Translations under genes and position numbers: made by a program | In this document: in pieces, positions 26,204 through 36,708 of the stretch | Layout of the letters: the number at the start of each line of letters is the position of its first letter | Numbering within the stretch: the first letter of the stretch is position 1 | The notes under the pieces: model-generated | The model's database searches: none | What the model was told of the DNA's origin: nothing | The model's input: only the letters and a program-made list of their open reading frames with translations | From: an uncultured Erythrobacter sp. | Lineage (GTDB): Bacteria > Pseudomonadota > Alphaproteobacteria > Sphingomonadales > Sphingomonadaceae | Direction of reading: 5' to 3' | NCBI GenBank assembly: GCA_947494705.1 | Contig: CANLVN010000001.1 | Span: 744,001-808,000 of the forward strand | DNA length: 64,000 bases

Positions 26204-27276
26204 ACACCCTGCTCCTGTACCGCCGTATTGATCGCATCGGCAGCCTTGTCGATGTCTTCAAGGCTCGTATAGCGCCCCCATCCAAGGCGGATGGATTGCT
26301 TTGCCTGCTTGTTGCTCAGTCCGATGGCCTGAAGCACGTGGCTGGTCCGCCCCGATCCACTTGCGCAGGCGCTTCCGGCAGAGAACATCACATCGCGAAC
26401 CTGCGACATGAGCCGGGCGACGTCGAGACCCTTCTTTCGGATGTTCATATTGCCCTTCCAGCGCGCGGTGTCGGAACCGTTCAGCTCCCACCCCTCGAAC
26501 CGTTCGCGAGCGCGGGTCCAAAGTTCCTCGATATGCGCCTCGTCCCCTGCCATCCGCTCTTTCGCGAGCGCCGCAGCTGCGCCCATGCCGGCGATCAGCG
26601 CAGGCGAAAGCGTGCCTGAGCGCAAGTCCGATTCCTGCCCGCCGCCGGTCTGCTGCTGCGTCAGGTCGACACCGTCGCGCACCCACAGGGCGCCCACGCC
26701 CTTTGGACCGTGGAACTTGTGCGCGCTGATCGCGATCATGTCCGCCTGTGTAATCTCGATCTTGCCATAGGCCTGCACCGCATCGATCAGGAACAGCGCG
26801 TTGTTCGCCTTCGCCTTGCGGTGCCAGTCTATGGTGGGCTGGATCGTGCCGATCTCGTTATTGACCTGCATCACCGCGACAAGGCGGCAATCGTTGGGCA
26901 GGTCCTGCGCGGTGTTGCACTGGCCTTCCTTGGACACGTTCAACTCGTGCTTCGCGCCAAGCGCCTCGGCCGTGTCGAGCACGGCGGCGTGCTCGATGGC
27001 GGAAACGGATACGCTTCCGTCTTTACCGCTGCCCCGGATCGCGAGGTTAAGCGCCTCGGTCGCGCCGCTGGTGAAGATGACGCGGCCGCCGGGAGGGAGC
27101 AGCGCGGCAACCTTGTCCCTCGCCGCTTCGATCGCGGCGGCGGCCTGTCGGCCCATCTTGTGCGGGCTGTGCGGATTGCCGAAGGCGGTGCCCTCAGGCC
27201 CGTCGAGCCAGCGCAACATAGCATCGCGCGCTTCGGGAGCGAGGGGTGTGGTGGCCTGATAGTCGAGATAGATCAT
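26200..27276 (-). CDS. cysteine desulfurase family protein (second of tandem pair)
   Basis: This PLP enzyme of the NifS/IscS class takes sulfur from cysteine. The 358 residues start at the ATG at 27276 (MIYLDYQATTPLAPEARDAM), which overlaps the upstream gene's stop by 4 nt. Landmarks are TSGATEALNLAIRG, IEHAAVLD, the PLP lysine in AISAHKFHGPKGVGAL and the active Cys in FSAGSACASGSG. That Cys context fits group I (IscS-like) enzymes with a flexible loop. A longer frame upstream runs into the neighbouring desulfurase and is not used. Confidence 0.93.
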   Translation of the reverse strand: MIYLDYQATTPLAPEARDAMLRWLDGPEGTAFGNPHSPHKMGRQAAAAIEAARDKVAALLPPGGRVIFTSGATEALNLAIRGSGKDGSVSVSAIEHAAVLDTAEALGAKHELNVSKEGQCNTAQDLPNDCRLVAVMQVNNEIGTIQPTIDWHRKAKANNALFLIDAVQAYGKIEITQADMIAISAHKFHGPKGVGALWVRDGVDLTQQQTGGGQESDLRSGTLSPALIAGMGAAAALAKERMAGDEAHIEELWTRARERFEGWELNGSDTARWKGNMNIRKKGLDVARLMSQVRDVMFSAGSACASGSGRTSHVLQAIGLSNKQAKQSIRLGWGRYTSLEDIDKAADAINTAVQEQGV

Positions 27277-28262
27277 GATAGCGAAGCCCACGCCGAAGCG
27301 AATTGTTCCAGTTCCTCCGGCGTCGTCGACCAGCCGATGCTCACGCGGATCGTGCGAGCCGCCACGTCGTCGGGCACCCCGAACGCGTCGAGCACTCGGC
27401 TTTTCTTGAGCGTGCCCGAGGAACACGCACTGCCCGCCGACACCGCAAAGCCCATCGCATCGAGGCGGATCAGGAGGGCTTGGGCGGAGATAGTCGGGTG
27501 CGTGATCGCCGCGATGTAATCCGCCTGATCGCCGAAGCTCAACAGGTCGTCGGACAGGTCGGATCGGAACGCCGCGCGCTGTTCAGGTGTCGTCTCCCAA
27601 TCGCCAGCCTCCAGAGCCGCCGCCATGCCGAGCGCGCCGGGCAGGTTCTCGGTTCCCTGCCGATAGCCGCGCTCATGCCCGCCCATGGGTTCAAGCAGAC
27701 CGTAATCGCGCACGAGAAGCGCGCCGATGCCGATAGGGCCGCCGAACTTGTGCGCCGAAACCACCGCCATGTCGGCTTGCGGCAGCGCCAGCTTACCTGC
27801 GCTTTGCGAGCAATCCGAAAGGATGACTGCCCCGCTCGGCCCCAATGTCTCGATCATCTGATCTACCGGATTGATCGTCCCGGTTTCCGAGTTGACGTGC
27901 TGCACGGCGAACAGCGTGTCGCCATCGAGCGGCTGCGTTTCGTCGAACACTTCAGCATCCGGCGCGGCGCGAAACACCGCGTCGTGCTCAACCGCGCTGA
28001 CAATCCGGCGCTTTGCCTTCGCCCGGTTCATCGCGATCCACAAAGCTTCACTCGCGCCCGAGGTGAAGATCACTTCGCCGTCCCACTCCAGCACGCGCTT
28101 GATCCGGTCGCGCGCATTCTCCAGCGCCGCCTTAGCCTTGCGCCCCTCGGCATGGGGAGAGGACGGGTTGGCCCAGATCGCGAACCCCTCGTCCATGGCC
28201 GTCTTTGCCTCTGGGCGAAGCGGCGTCGTCGCTGCGTGGTCGAGATAGATACGGTCGGGCAT
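27273..28262 (-). CDS. cysteine desulfurase family protein (first of tandem pair)
   Basis: This is a second NifS-type protein of 329 residues, shorter and clearly diverged from its neighbour. It has IYLDHAATTPLRPEAKTAM, FTSGASEALWIAM, VEHDAVFRAAP, the PLP lysine in VVSAHKFGGPIGIGALL, GTENLPGALGM and the Cys in AGSACSSGTLKKS. All catalytic features are kept, so it should be active. It is the first gene of a three-gene coupled operon with the second desulfurase and a ferredoxin. The divergent hydrolase gene starts 131 nt away. Confidence 0.92.
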   Translation of the reverse strand: MPDRIYLDHAATTPLRPEAKTAMDEGFAIWANPSSPHAEGRKAKAALENARDRIKRVLEWDGEVIFTSGASEALWIAMNRAKAKRRIVSAVEHDAVFRAAPDAEVFDETQPLDGDTLFAVQHVNSETGTINPVDQMIETLGPSGAVILSDCSQSAGKLALPQADMAVVSAHKFGGPIGIGALLVRDYGLLEPMGGHERGYRQGTENLPGALGMAAALEAGDWETTPEQRAAFRSDLSDDLLSFGDQADYIAAITHPTISAQALLIRLDAMGFAVSAGSACSSGTLKKSRVLDAFGVPDDVAARTIRVSIGWSTTPEELEQFASAWASLS

Positions 28263-28393
28263 TTTGCGGGAGGATGCGCCTTATTGCGAACGATTCTGAA
28301 CAAGTTGCACAATCGCAACCGCGCCTATATAGGGCGCAGCTTCCCGCGCGTCACCCGGCGCATGCGGGCCTCCTCTTGCACAAGGTTGACTCG

Positions 28394-29050
28394 ATGCCAT
28401 CCGTCATCTTTCCCGGTCCCGAGGGCCGTCTCGAAGGCCGTTTCTCTCCCCCGCCCCGCCCCCGTGCACCCGTAGCGATGATCCTGCATCCGCACCCGGA
28501 AGGCGGCGGTACGATGAACGACCGGATCGTTCAGCGGCTTTACAAGACCTTTGCCGACCGCGGCTTTGCCACCCTGCGCTTCAACTTTCGTGGCGTGGGC
28601 CGCAGCCAGGGCAGTTTCGACAACGGGATCGGTGAACTGTCCGACGCCGCCAGCGCGCTCGACTGGGTGCAGTCGATTCACCCCGAAGCGCAGACGACCT
28701 GGGTCGCCGGCTATTCCTTCGGCGCGCTGATCGGCATGCAGTTGCTGATGCGCCGTCCCGAAGTGCGTGGCTTCATCTCGATTGCTCCGCCCGCCAACAT
28801 GTACGATTTCTCGTTCCTGGCCCCGTGCCCGGCAAGCGGTATCTTCGTACAAGGCGCAGCCGATACGGTGGTTCAGCCGAGCGCGGTGCAAAAGCTCGTC
28901 GACAAGCTGCGTACGCAAAAGCACATCACGATCCACCACGATGAGATCCCGCGCGCCAACCATTTCTTCGAAAACGAAATGGATGAGATGATGGCAAGCG
29001 TCGACAACTACCTCGACTTCCGCCTCTCACCCGACTGCCCGATCAAGTAA
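28394..29050 (+). CDS. alpha/beta hydrolase (serine hydrolase, YdeN/dienelactone-like)
   Basis: I use the ATG at 28394 (MPSVIFPGPEGRLEGRFSPP). The 218 residues show ILHPHPEGGGTMNDRIVQRL, TLRFNFRGVGRSQGSFDNG (oxyanion-hole region), the nucleophile motif GYSFGALIG, an Asp in QGAADTVV and the late His in IPRANHFFENE. This is the small, cytoplasmic alpha/beta hydrolase family typified by the HPHP motif; substrate unknown. It is divergent from the desulfurase operon and is followed by a perfect hairpin. Confidence 0.92.
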   Translation: MPSVIFPGPEGRLEGRFSPPPRPRAPVAMILHPHPEGGGTMNDRIVQRLYKTFADRGFATLRFNFRGVGRSQGSFDNGIGELSDAASALDWVQSIHPEAQTTWVAGYSFGALIGMQLLMRRPEVRGFISIAPPANMYDFSFLAPCPASGIFVQGAADTVVQPSAVQKLVDKLRTQKHITIHHDEIPRANHFFENEMDEMMASVDNYLDFRLSPDCPIK

Positions 29051-29062
29051 CGCGCCCGACAC

Positions 29063-29086
29063 CTCCCTGCCCGCGTGGGCAGGGAG
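29063..29086. terminator. hairpin after the alpha/beta hydrolase gene
   Basis: A perfect 10-bp stem CTCCCTGCCC (29063-29072) with GGGCAGGGAG (29077-29086) and a 4-nt loop lies 12 nt after the stop. There is no T-tract, so it may be a weak or factor-aided terminator, or an mRNA 3' end stabiliser. Confidence 0.55.
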
Positions 29087-29237
29087 ACCGGGCTCGGAGA
29101 CCGGGGCGAGCAATTTTATTTCAGGAAAATCAAACGTTTCGAAAGAAAACGGGTCGCTTATCGCAACTCGAAAGGCGTTGCGTTGCAATTGTGATGGTGT
29201 AACATTCTCCTTATCGCTTCATGAGAGGAGAGAGATC

Positions 29238-29927
29238 ATGAACTATGCGACCACAGCCAACCGCGCGAACCCCCTCGCAGCGCTTGGTGCTCTGGGTGTC
29301 CCCGCAGCTTTCGGCGCCATTCTTGTCGTCGGTCTTGCGGTCACAGGGGTGATCAAAGACGAAGACAATCCCCTTGTCGGCGTGACCGTGCCGATCGAAC
29401 CGATCGAACCGATCGAGCCCCCTGAGCCGACGCTCGACGCGCCAACTTCGAGCCCGACCGCGCCTCAGCCGGTTCCGCAATACACACCCACTCCACGTCC
29501 AGACGCGCCGATTGACATCGGAGTTTCAGACAGCGGTCCGATCACCACCCTTCCTGGCCTGGGATCGCGTATCGACGAAATCCGTACTGTCGAGATCCCC
29601 TCTTCGGCGCTGCACACGTCGCCCAGCTTCGCCCCCGTCGCGGCCTCGCCGCGCGGTAATCCGGGAGGCTGGATCACGACCAATGATTACCGCCCGAGCT
29701 GGATCAATCGCGGCTATGAAGGCGTGGCGGGCTTTACACTCAAACTGGATGCATCGGGTCGGGTAAGCGATTGCACGATCACGCGTTCGACCGGCCACTC
29801 GGTACTCGACCGCGCCACCTGCGATCTGCTGGGAAAACGCGCCCGGTTCGAACCGGCACGCGGAACGAGCGGTGAATCGGTCGCCGGCAGTTTCACCAGC
29901 ACCGTGCGCTGGACGATACCTGAATAA
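29238..29927 (+). CDS. energy transducer TonB
   Basis: The 229 residues start at 29238 after GAGGAGAG. One membrane anchor (about residues 18-40, GVPAAFGAILVVGLAVTGVI) is followed by a Pro/Glu-rich periplasmic spacer (PIEPIEPIEPPEP). A C-terminal TonB domain completes it (GYEGVAGFTLKLDASGRVSDCTITRSTG, then LDRATCDLLGKRARFEPARG), with two conserved Cys as in sphingomonad TonBs. It transmits proton-motive force to TonB-dependent outer-membrane receptors. No exbB/exbD or receptor genes are in the window. Confidence 0.92.
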   Translation: MNYATTANRANPLAALGALGVPAAFGAILVVGLAVTGVIKDEDNPLVGVTVPIEPIEPIEPPEPTLDAPTSSPTAPQPVPQYTPTPRPDAPIDIGVSDSGPITTLPGLGSRIDEIRTVEIPSSALHTSPSFAPVAASPRGNPGGWITTNDYRPSWINRGYEGVAGFTLKLDASGRVSDCTITRSTGHSVLDRATCDLLGKRARFEPARGTSGESVAGSFTSTVRWTIPE

Positions 29928-29948
29928 TGGACGGGTTCGGCCGGGGCG

Positions 29949-30161
29949 CTATTGCGCCTCGGTCGTCCCGGCCTGATCCATTGGCGAATTTCCGTCGGCA
30001 TCGGGGATGGTCCAGATCAACACGTTGCCGACCGCGATGATCGCCAGCACCACCATCAGGGCAGGCTGCTTCGCCTCGCCGGTGCGCCGCCACAGCACAT
30101 AGGCGCCCACTAGCAACAAAATCGCCGCCAGCATCACGATCGAAAGCACCAGCTCGGTCAT
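29949..30161 (-). CDS. small two-helix membrane protein
   Basis: A 70-residue protein from the ATG at 30161 (MTELVLSIVMLAAILLLVGAYV) with two membrane segments, the second being MVVLAIIAVGNVLIWTI. AAAGGAG precedes by about 11 nt; an ATG 9 nt earlier is too close to that site. It is convergent with tonB, 21 nt between stops. I recognise no family. Confidence 0.65.
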   Translation of the reverse strand: MTELVLSIVMLAAILLLVGAYVLWRRTGEAKQPALMVVLAIIAVGNVLIWTIPDADGNSPMDQAGTTEAQ

Positions 30162-30256
30162 TGGCCGCATCTCTCCTTTATCCGCCGCGTCATCCCACTG
30201 GAACATGGGAGGCCTAGCGTCTAGGCTCGCCCCGTATTTCGGCAAAGGAGAATGTC

Positions 30257-30634
30257 ATGGGTATATTCGGATCTATCAAGAACGCGATTTTCGGCTCCGA
30301 CGATGAGGAGAAAACGAAATCGGCGGCAAAGACCACTCCATCGCCGACAGCAACAACCGGACCGAAAGAGCGGGCAATGATCTCGCTGGAGCAGGTTGAG
30401 CAGCGCATCGCCAACATTCCCGGCGCCGACGATCTCAACTGGAACACTTCGATCGTCGATCTGATGAAGCTTGTGAAGATCGATCCGAGCTATGACAATC
30501 GCAAGGAGTTGGCGACCGAACTCGGCATGGTCGATTATGAAGGCACCGCCGAGCAGAACATGGCGCTGCACCACGCGGTCATGAACAAGATCGCGCTTGC
30601 CGGCGGGGTAGTCCCCGACGATCTGAAAGGCTGA
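30257..30634 (+). CDS. DUF3597 domain protein
   Basis: The 125 residues start MGIFGSIKNAIFG after AAAGGAGAATGTC. A charged, low-complexity stretch with repeated Thr/Pro (SPTATTGPK) leads to the conserved DUF3597 core: VEQRIANIPGADDLNWNTSIVDLMKLVKID, then RKELATELGM and MALHHAVMNKIALAGGVVPDDL. The fold resembles small helical LysM-associated domains and its function is unknown. Members are common in general-stress regulons of alphaproteobacteria, but I find no clear EcfG promoter here. Confidence 0.9.
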   Translation: MGIFGSIKNAIFGSDDEEKTKSAAKTTPSPTATTGPKERAMISLEQVEQRIANIPGADDLNWNTSIVDLMKLVKIDPSYDNRKELATELGMVDYEGTAEQNMALHHAVMNKIALAGGVVPDDLKG

Positions 30635-30671
30635 TTGACAGCCCTTGCGGTAGCTATAGACCCTTGCGGCT

Positions 30672-32513
30672 ATGACACAGCCGCATACCCGCCTCACCCG
30701 TCGCCAGACCCTTGCCGGGCTTGGCGGCGTGTCTGCTCTCGCGCTCCTACCCGGATGCGCCGGCGCCGCCTATGATACCGCCAGCGGTCCCGTCACCCTC
30801 GGCCCGGACGAGATGCTCGACCAGATCGCCTATGCGATGCTGCGCCACGAGCCGGGGCGGGCTACTGGCCTGGGCGTCGACACCGGCGAACTCGCCGATC
30901 TGCGCGGTACGCTGGGCGCGAGCGGTGAGAGCGGACGCGAGGCATATCAGGCCACCTTGCGCTGGGCGCTCGAACAGGCGCGCGCCTATCCCAAGGAAGG
31001 GCTGACTCCGGACCAGCGGATTGGCTTCGAAGTGGTCGAAAGCGCCTTTTCCAAGGCGCTTACTGGCATGGACCTGCCCTATGGCGAAGTGGCCGTAGGC
31101 AGCTGGCGCAACGCCCCCTACCTCGTGATCCAGAATGTCGGTGGTTATATCGACTATCCGCGCTTCTTCAGCGCGACCCAGCCGGTGCGCGACAAGCAGG
31201 ATGCCGAATACTACGTCTCACGTGCCGCCGAAGTGCCGGCTGTCCTCGATGGCGAACTAGATCGCATCAGGCAGGCGCGCGCGATGGGCGTGGTGCCGCC
31301 CGACTTCCTTCTCGACAAGACCATCGCGCAGATGGAAACCGCGATATCGAGCGCGCGCGAAAGTTATGCCGGGCCGCTAGCCGACGCCGACGTCGACGGG
31401 GCGCAGCGCGGTGCAGCCGAAGTCGAACGAATCGTCGCGGAAGGCATCGTCCCCGCGCTCGAACGCCAGATGGCCGAAATCAAGGCGCAGCGCGCCATCG
31501 CCGACAGCGATGCGGGGATGTGGGCACAGCCGCAGGGCGAAGAATGGTACAATTGGGCAATCAGCGCCTCGACCACAACATCCCTCTCCCCGGACGAAAT
31601 CCACCAGCAGGGTCTTGAGGAGCTTGCCGAACTGCATGGCCGGATGGAGCCGATCCTGCGCGAGATCGGGTATACGCAAGGAACCGTGGGCGAGCGCATG
31701 CAAGCCCTGTCCGAAGATCCTCGCTATCAGTTCGCCCCCGGTGACAAGGGCCGCGAGCAAATCTTTTCCTTCATCAATGAGAGGATCGACTGGATCAGGG
31801 CCCAGATGCCGCGCGCCTTCGACCAGCTCGTCGATCCCAACCTCGAAGTGCGCCGCATTCCCGTGGTCGAGGAAGTCGGTGCGCCTGGCGCATATGGCGG
31901 CGCAGGCAGCAAGGACGGACAGATACCGGGCCGTTTCTGGATCAATCTGCGCACGACCGACCTGCATCGCAAATACGACCTGCCCGACCTGACTTTCCAT
32001 GAGGCGATCCCGGGCCATGTGTGGGAAGGCGAATATTCCAACCGCCTGCCGCTCATCCGATCGATCCTCGCCTTCGGCGCGTTCAGTGAAGGCTGGGCTT
32101 TGTATGGCGAGCAGCTTGCCGACGAATTGGGCGCGTACGACGATTTCAAGGTCGGTCGGCTCGGCTATCTCCAGAGCCTCGCCTTTCGCGCCTGTCGCCT
32201 CGTGGTCGATACCGGCCTGCATTCCAAACGCTGGACCCGCCAACAGGCCCGCCAGTTCTTCGTCGAGCGCAACGGATCGAAGGCCGAGGAAGTCGCGAGC
32301 GAAGTCGATCGTTATTGCAGCTGGGCCGGACAGGCTTGTTCCTACAAGATCGGCCATTCCGAAATCGTGCGCCAGCGCGCGCGGGCTAAGGCGGAACTGG
32401 GCGACGCCTACGACTTCAAGGCGTTCAACACTGCTGTCATCCTCGGCGGCAATGCGCCGCTGGACGTCGTTGGCAAAACGGTCAGCCGCTATATCAAAAA
32501 CGCCAAGACCTAG
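30672..32513 (+). CDS. DUF885 family exported zinc-peptidase-like protein
   Basis: The 613 residues begin with a twin-arginine type signal (TRRQTLAGLGGVSALALLPG, then C29), so it is probably a Tat-exported lipoprotein. The DUF885 domain carries the metal-binding motif FHEAIPGHVWEG (HExxxGH), preceded by PGRFWINLRTTDLHRK and followed by EGWALYGEQLADELG, with the third ligand Glu. The C-terminal GQACSYKIGHSEI block is conserved in the family. It is related to carboxypeptidase Taq-like gluzincins; substrate unknown. Confidence 0.9.
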   Translation: MTQPHTRLTRRQTLAGLGGVSALALLPGCAGAAYDTASGPVTLGPDEMLDQIAYAMLRHEPGRATGLGVDTGELADLRGTLGASGESGREAYQATLRWALEQARAYPKEGLTPDQRIGFEVVESAFSKALTGMDLPYGEVAVGSWRNAPYLVIQNVGGYIDYPRFFSATQPVRDKQDAEYYVSRAAEVPAVLDGELDRIRQARAMGVVPPDFLLDKTIAQMETAISSARESYAGPLADADVDGAQRGAAEVERIVAEGIVPALERQMAEIKAQRAIADSDAGMWAQPQGEEWYNWAISASTTTSLSPDEIHQQGLEELAELHGRMEPILREIGYTQGTVGERMQALSEDPRYQFAPGDKGREQIFSFINERIDWIRAQMPRAFDQLVDPNLEVRRIPVVEEVGAPGAYGGAGSKDGQIPGRFWINLRTTDLHRKYDLPDLTFHEAIPGHVWEGEYSNRLPLIRSILAFGAFSEGWALYGEQLADELGAYDDFKVGRLGYLQSLAFRACRLVVDTGLHSKRWTRQQARQFFVERNGSKAEEVASEVDRYCSWAGQACSYKIGHSEIVRQRARAKAELGDAYDFKAFNTAVILGGNAPLDVVGKTVSRYIKNAKT

Positions 32514-32636
32514 ACCCCGGTCGCGTAACCGCCGTTCCGGTTGCTTCGCTAAAACCACAGCTGAATTGACACTGGAAATTGCGCGCCGCCACTGCAATAG
32601 TTCCTGGACTATAGAGTAAGCAGGGGTCGCAAAACT

Positions 32637-34208
32637 GTGTTCAATCAAGTAGCGAAATTGTGCGTTTTGATCGTATGCGCGCTGCTGTCCACATCGGCAG
32701 CTGCGAAGTGGCACATGGCGTCTAGCGATCACTTCGTAATCTACGCAGATGACAGCGAAAAAGACATTCGGCAATTTGCAGAAAATCTGGAGCGTTATCA
32801 TGCCGCAATGGAACTGCTGACAGGGGCCAAAGTCGGAAAGCCCAGTCCCTCAAATCGGGTGACGATCTTCGTAGCGGGAAGCGAGCGTGAAATGCGCGAG
32901 CTGAGCGGATCCAAGACGATCGCAGGTTTCTACCTTCCCCGCGCTGGCTTCTCTCGTGCATTCGTTCAGGATATCCGTAATCGGTCAGGGGGTTATCCGC
33001 ATTTTTCGATGACCATCCTGCTGCACGAATATGCACATCATTTCCTGATGTCGCAGTCGCGCTTCGCCATGCCGCGATGGCTGAATGAGGGCGCTGCGGA
33101 GTTTTATGCGTCGGCCAGTTTCGAACGCGACGGCTCACTATGGATCGGGCGCCCGGCCAAGCATCGCGCGAACGAACTTTTCTACGCAAGCAAGCTGGAT
33201 GTAACCGAAATCCTTTCTTACGGGATCGACGGTGAAGATCGCGGGGATGAGCGCGACGCATTCTATGGCCGTGCCTGGCTGCTTTATCATTACCTGTCTT
33301 TCTCCGACGAACGACAGGGACAACTGCTCACGTACAAGCAGGCGATCATCAATGGTGTCGACTCTTTGGAAGCGGGCAAGTTGGCGTTCGGAGACCTCGA
33401 TAAACTGCAGGCCGAGGTCGACCGTTACCTGAACAATCGCAGGACCAAGGCGTACAAGGTACCGCCGGATTGGCTGAGCATCGGCTCGATATCCGTTCGG
33501 CAGCTTCCCGAAGGCGAAGCTGAAATGATGGAAGTGCGCATTCGATCACAACGCGGAGTTGATAAAGAACTGGCAGCCGAACTGCTCACTGAAGCGCGCG
33601 AGATAGCAGCCGAATTCCCCAACGACCCCGGCGTGCTCACGGCTTTGGCAGAGGCGGAATACGATGTCGGAAACAACGCCGAGGCGATAGCCGCAGCAGA
33701 TGCCGCCATCGCGCTCGATCCCGGGCGCACCAATGCTTACGTGCAAAAGGGGTATGCCCTGTTCAGGAAAGCGATCGATGCGGAGGATAAGGACGCGGCG
33801 TACAGTGCTGCCATGGCCCCGTTCTCGCAGCTCAACGCAATCGAAACCGACCATCCGATCCCGCTCATTTATTACTATCGCAGCTACGTGGAACGCGGTT
33901 TGGAGCCTCCTGAAAATGCGAGGCATGCTTTAGAAAGAGCTGCGCAACTCGCGCCCTTCGATCAGGGCGTCTGGCTGAATGTCGCCATGATGCAGATGCA
34001 AGAGGGCAAGATCGAACTTGCTAGGGCTTCGCTTCACCCATTGGCAAGCGACCCTCACGGCGGCTCGCAATCGGAACTTGCGAAGACCTATATCGCTGCC
34101 CTGTCCGATCATCCCGAAGGCGAGCCGTTCGAACCATCCATGATCTTACAATCACCGGTCATTGAACCGGTGGAGGATGACGGGTCCGGAAATGCCGCAG
34201 ACGATTAA
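32637..34208 (+). CDS. exported gluzincin-type peptidase with C-terminal TPR region
   Basis: A GTG start at 32637 gives 523 residues with a signal peptide (MFNQVAKLCVLIVCALLSTSAAA). A zinc-binding motif ILLHEYAHHFL (HExxH) and the downstream WLNEGAAEFYA (third Glu ligand) mark a DUF1570-like peptidase domain. Residues about 300-480 are helical repeats resembling TPR (AEAEYDVGNNAEAIAAADAAIALDPGRTNAYVQKGYALF). Codons look more AT-rich than those of the neighbours. It follows the DUF885 peptidase but has its own leader of 123 nt. Function is inferred only from the motifs. Confidence 0.8.
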   Translation: MFNQVAKLCVLIVCALLSTSAAAKWHMASSDHFVIYADDSEKDIRQFAENLERYHAAMELLTGAKVGKPSPSNRVTIFVAGSEREMRELSGSKTIAGFYLPRAGFSRAFVQDIRNRSGGYPHFSMTILLHEYAHHFLMSQSRFAMPRWLNEGAAEFYASASFERDGSLWIGRPAKHRANELFYASKLDVTEILSYGIDGEDRGDERDAFYGRAWLLYHYLSFSDERQGQLLTYKQAIINGVDSLEAGKLAFGDLDKLQAEVDRYLNNRRTKAYKVPPDWLSIGSISVRQLPEGEAEMMEVRIRSQRGVDKELAAELLTEAREIAAEFPNDPGVLTALAEAEYDVGNNAEAIAAADAAIALDPGRTNAYVQKGYALFRKAIDAEDKDAAYSAAMAPFSQLNAIETDHPIPLIYYYRSYVERGLEPPENARHALERAAQLAPFDQGVWLNVAMMQMQEGKIELARASLHPLASDPHGGSQSELAKTYIAALSDHPEGEPFEPSMILQSPVIEPVEDDGSGNAADD

Positions 34209-34252
34209 GAGACTGCGTTAGGGGTGGATCCTTACGACGACTACAAACAACA

Positions 34253-34298
34253 GCGCGAGCGGTTTCAGGGGTCATTTGACCGCTAAAACCGCTCGCGC
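34253..34298. terminator. bidirectional terminator between convergent genes
   Basis: A perfect 13-bp stem (34253-34265 with 34286-34298) with a 20-nt loop that can itself pair (GGTCA/TGACC). It lies between the stop at 34208 on the plus strand and the stop at 34362 on the minus strand. Short A/T runs (GGTTT, AAAACC) sit at the loop side. Confidence 0.75.
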
Positions 34299-34361
34299 GT
34301 CATCGAAGCGATCACGCTTCCCCGTCGAAGCATGGGCGCGGCCTTCACGACCGCCTTCCTG

Positions 34362-34685
34362 CTACTTCTTGCCGAAAAGACCCGAAGCGATGTCTGAGAT
34401 GTCGTCGAGCGCGCTGCCATCGCCATCGCGGTCGAGCATGTTCGCAAAACCTGTGAGCGAACCCTCGCCACCGATCTGTTCGATGATCTGGTTCAGAACG
34501 CCTGTATCGAGGCCGGTCTTGGCAGAAGCCAGTTCAACCGTGTCGCCCTCCATTTGATGGGTCTGGCCGAGTACCGCGATAGCTTTTTCCGCCATTGCGG
34601 GGTCGATCCCGATCTTGCTTGCGAGATTTGCGACATCGTCCGGCGCGCCGCCAATGTTCTTAAGAATACCGTCGAGTAGGCTCAC
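34362..34685 (-). CDS. DUF937-like protein with EF-hand-like Asp loop
   Basis: The 107 residues begin MSLLDGILKNIGGAPDDVANLA and end SGLFGKK. A calcium-loop-like stretch DRDGDGSALDDI lies near residue 85, and Gly-rich helices resemble the DUF937/YidB family. It is preceded on its strand by GGAGGTAAATTGTG, a good ribosome site. It is monocistronic, with its terminator in the convergent gap. The biochemical role is unknown, and the Ca2+ idea rests only on the DxDxDG pattern. Confidence 0.7.
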   Translation of the reverse strand: MSLLDGILKNIGGAPDDVANLASKIGIDPAMAEKAIAVLGQTHQMEGDTVELASAKTGLDTGVLNQIIEQIGGEGSLTGFANMLDRDGDGSALDDISDIASGLFGKK

Positions 34686-35091
34686 AATTTACCTCCATTT
34701 GTGGCGATTTGCGTGAGCACGATGACGGGCATCCGCGGCAAAATAAAGCATTATCGCGATCTGGCTCCACCACGGGTCCGTGCGGAAATAATGACCGAGC
34801 GATTGCCGCCGTTTTCGAACGGGCGATAACGTGATGAATTGGCTAGGCAAAGTCCTGACGAGGTCGGGCCTGGCGTTCGCTGGACCGACGCTCGACGCAT
34901 TTCCCCAGCCAGATATCAAAGCGCTCATAGCGCTGGACATGGTGCGCGAGCCATCGGTTCACGCGGCGGGCGTCCTTACAATTCTCGGATTGCGCAGTTC
35001 GACGTATCGGATTTCGACAGATCGAACCGAGAGCGATCACCGGTCGGTCCTTCTTCGACCGACCGGTGTATCGTTGAACCAGCCCTGCTGA
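34686..35091. other. intergenic region downstream of pckA
   Basis: This 406-bp gap has no supported gene; an 86-codon plus-strand frame here lacks a ribosome site and family likeness. A perfect 12-bp hairpin (35038-35049 with 35057-35068, 7-nt loop) lies 24 nt past the pckA stop and is its likely terminator, though no U-tract follows. The remainder (34690-34840) should contain the promoter of the DUF937-like gene. Confidence 0.6.

Positions 35092-36708
<1,617 letters not shown>

Noticed and set aside
29840..29860. A tRNA T-loop-like sequence (GGTTCGAACC) in tonB
   Set aside because: It lies inside a coding region and no cloverleaf can be built around it.
31377..32801. A 474-codon minus-strand frame opposite the DUF885 and peptidase genes
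   Set aside because: It crosses the intergenic gap and two signal-peptide-bearing genes; no family likeness.
34831..35091. An 86-codon plus-strand frame downstream of pckA
   Set aside because: No ribosome site, no motif, and it covers the likely pckA terminator hairpin.
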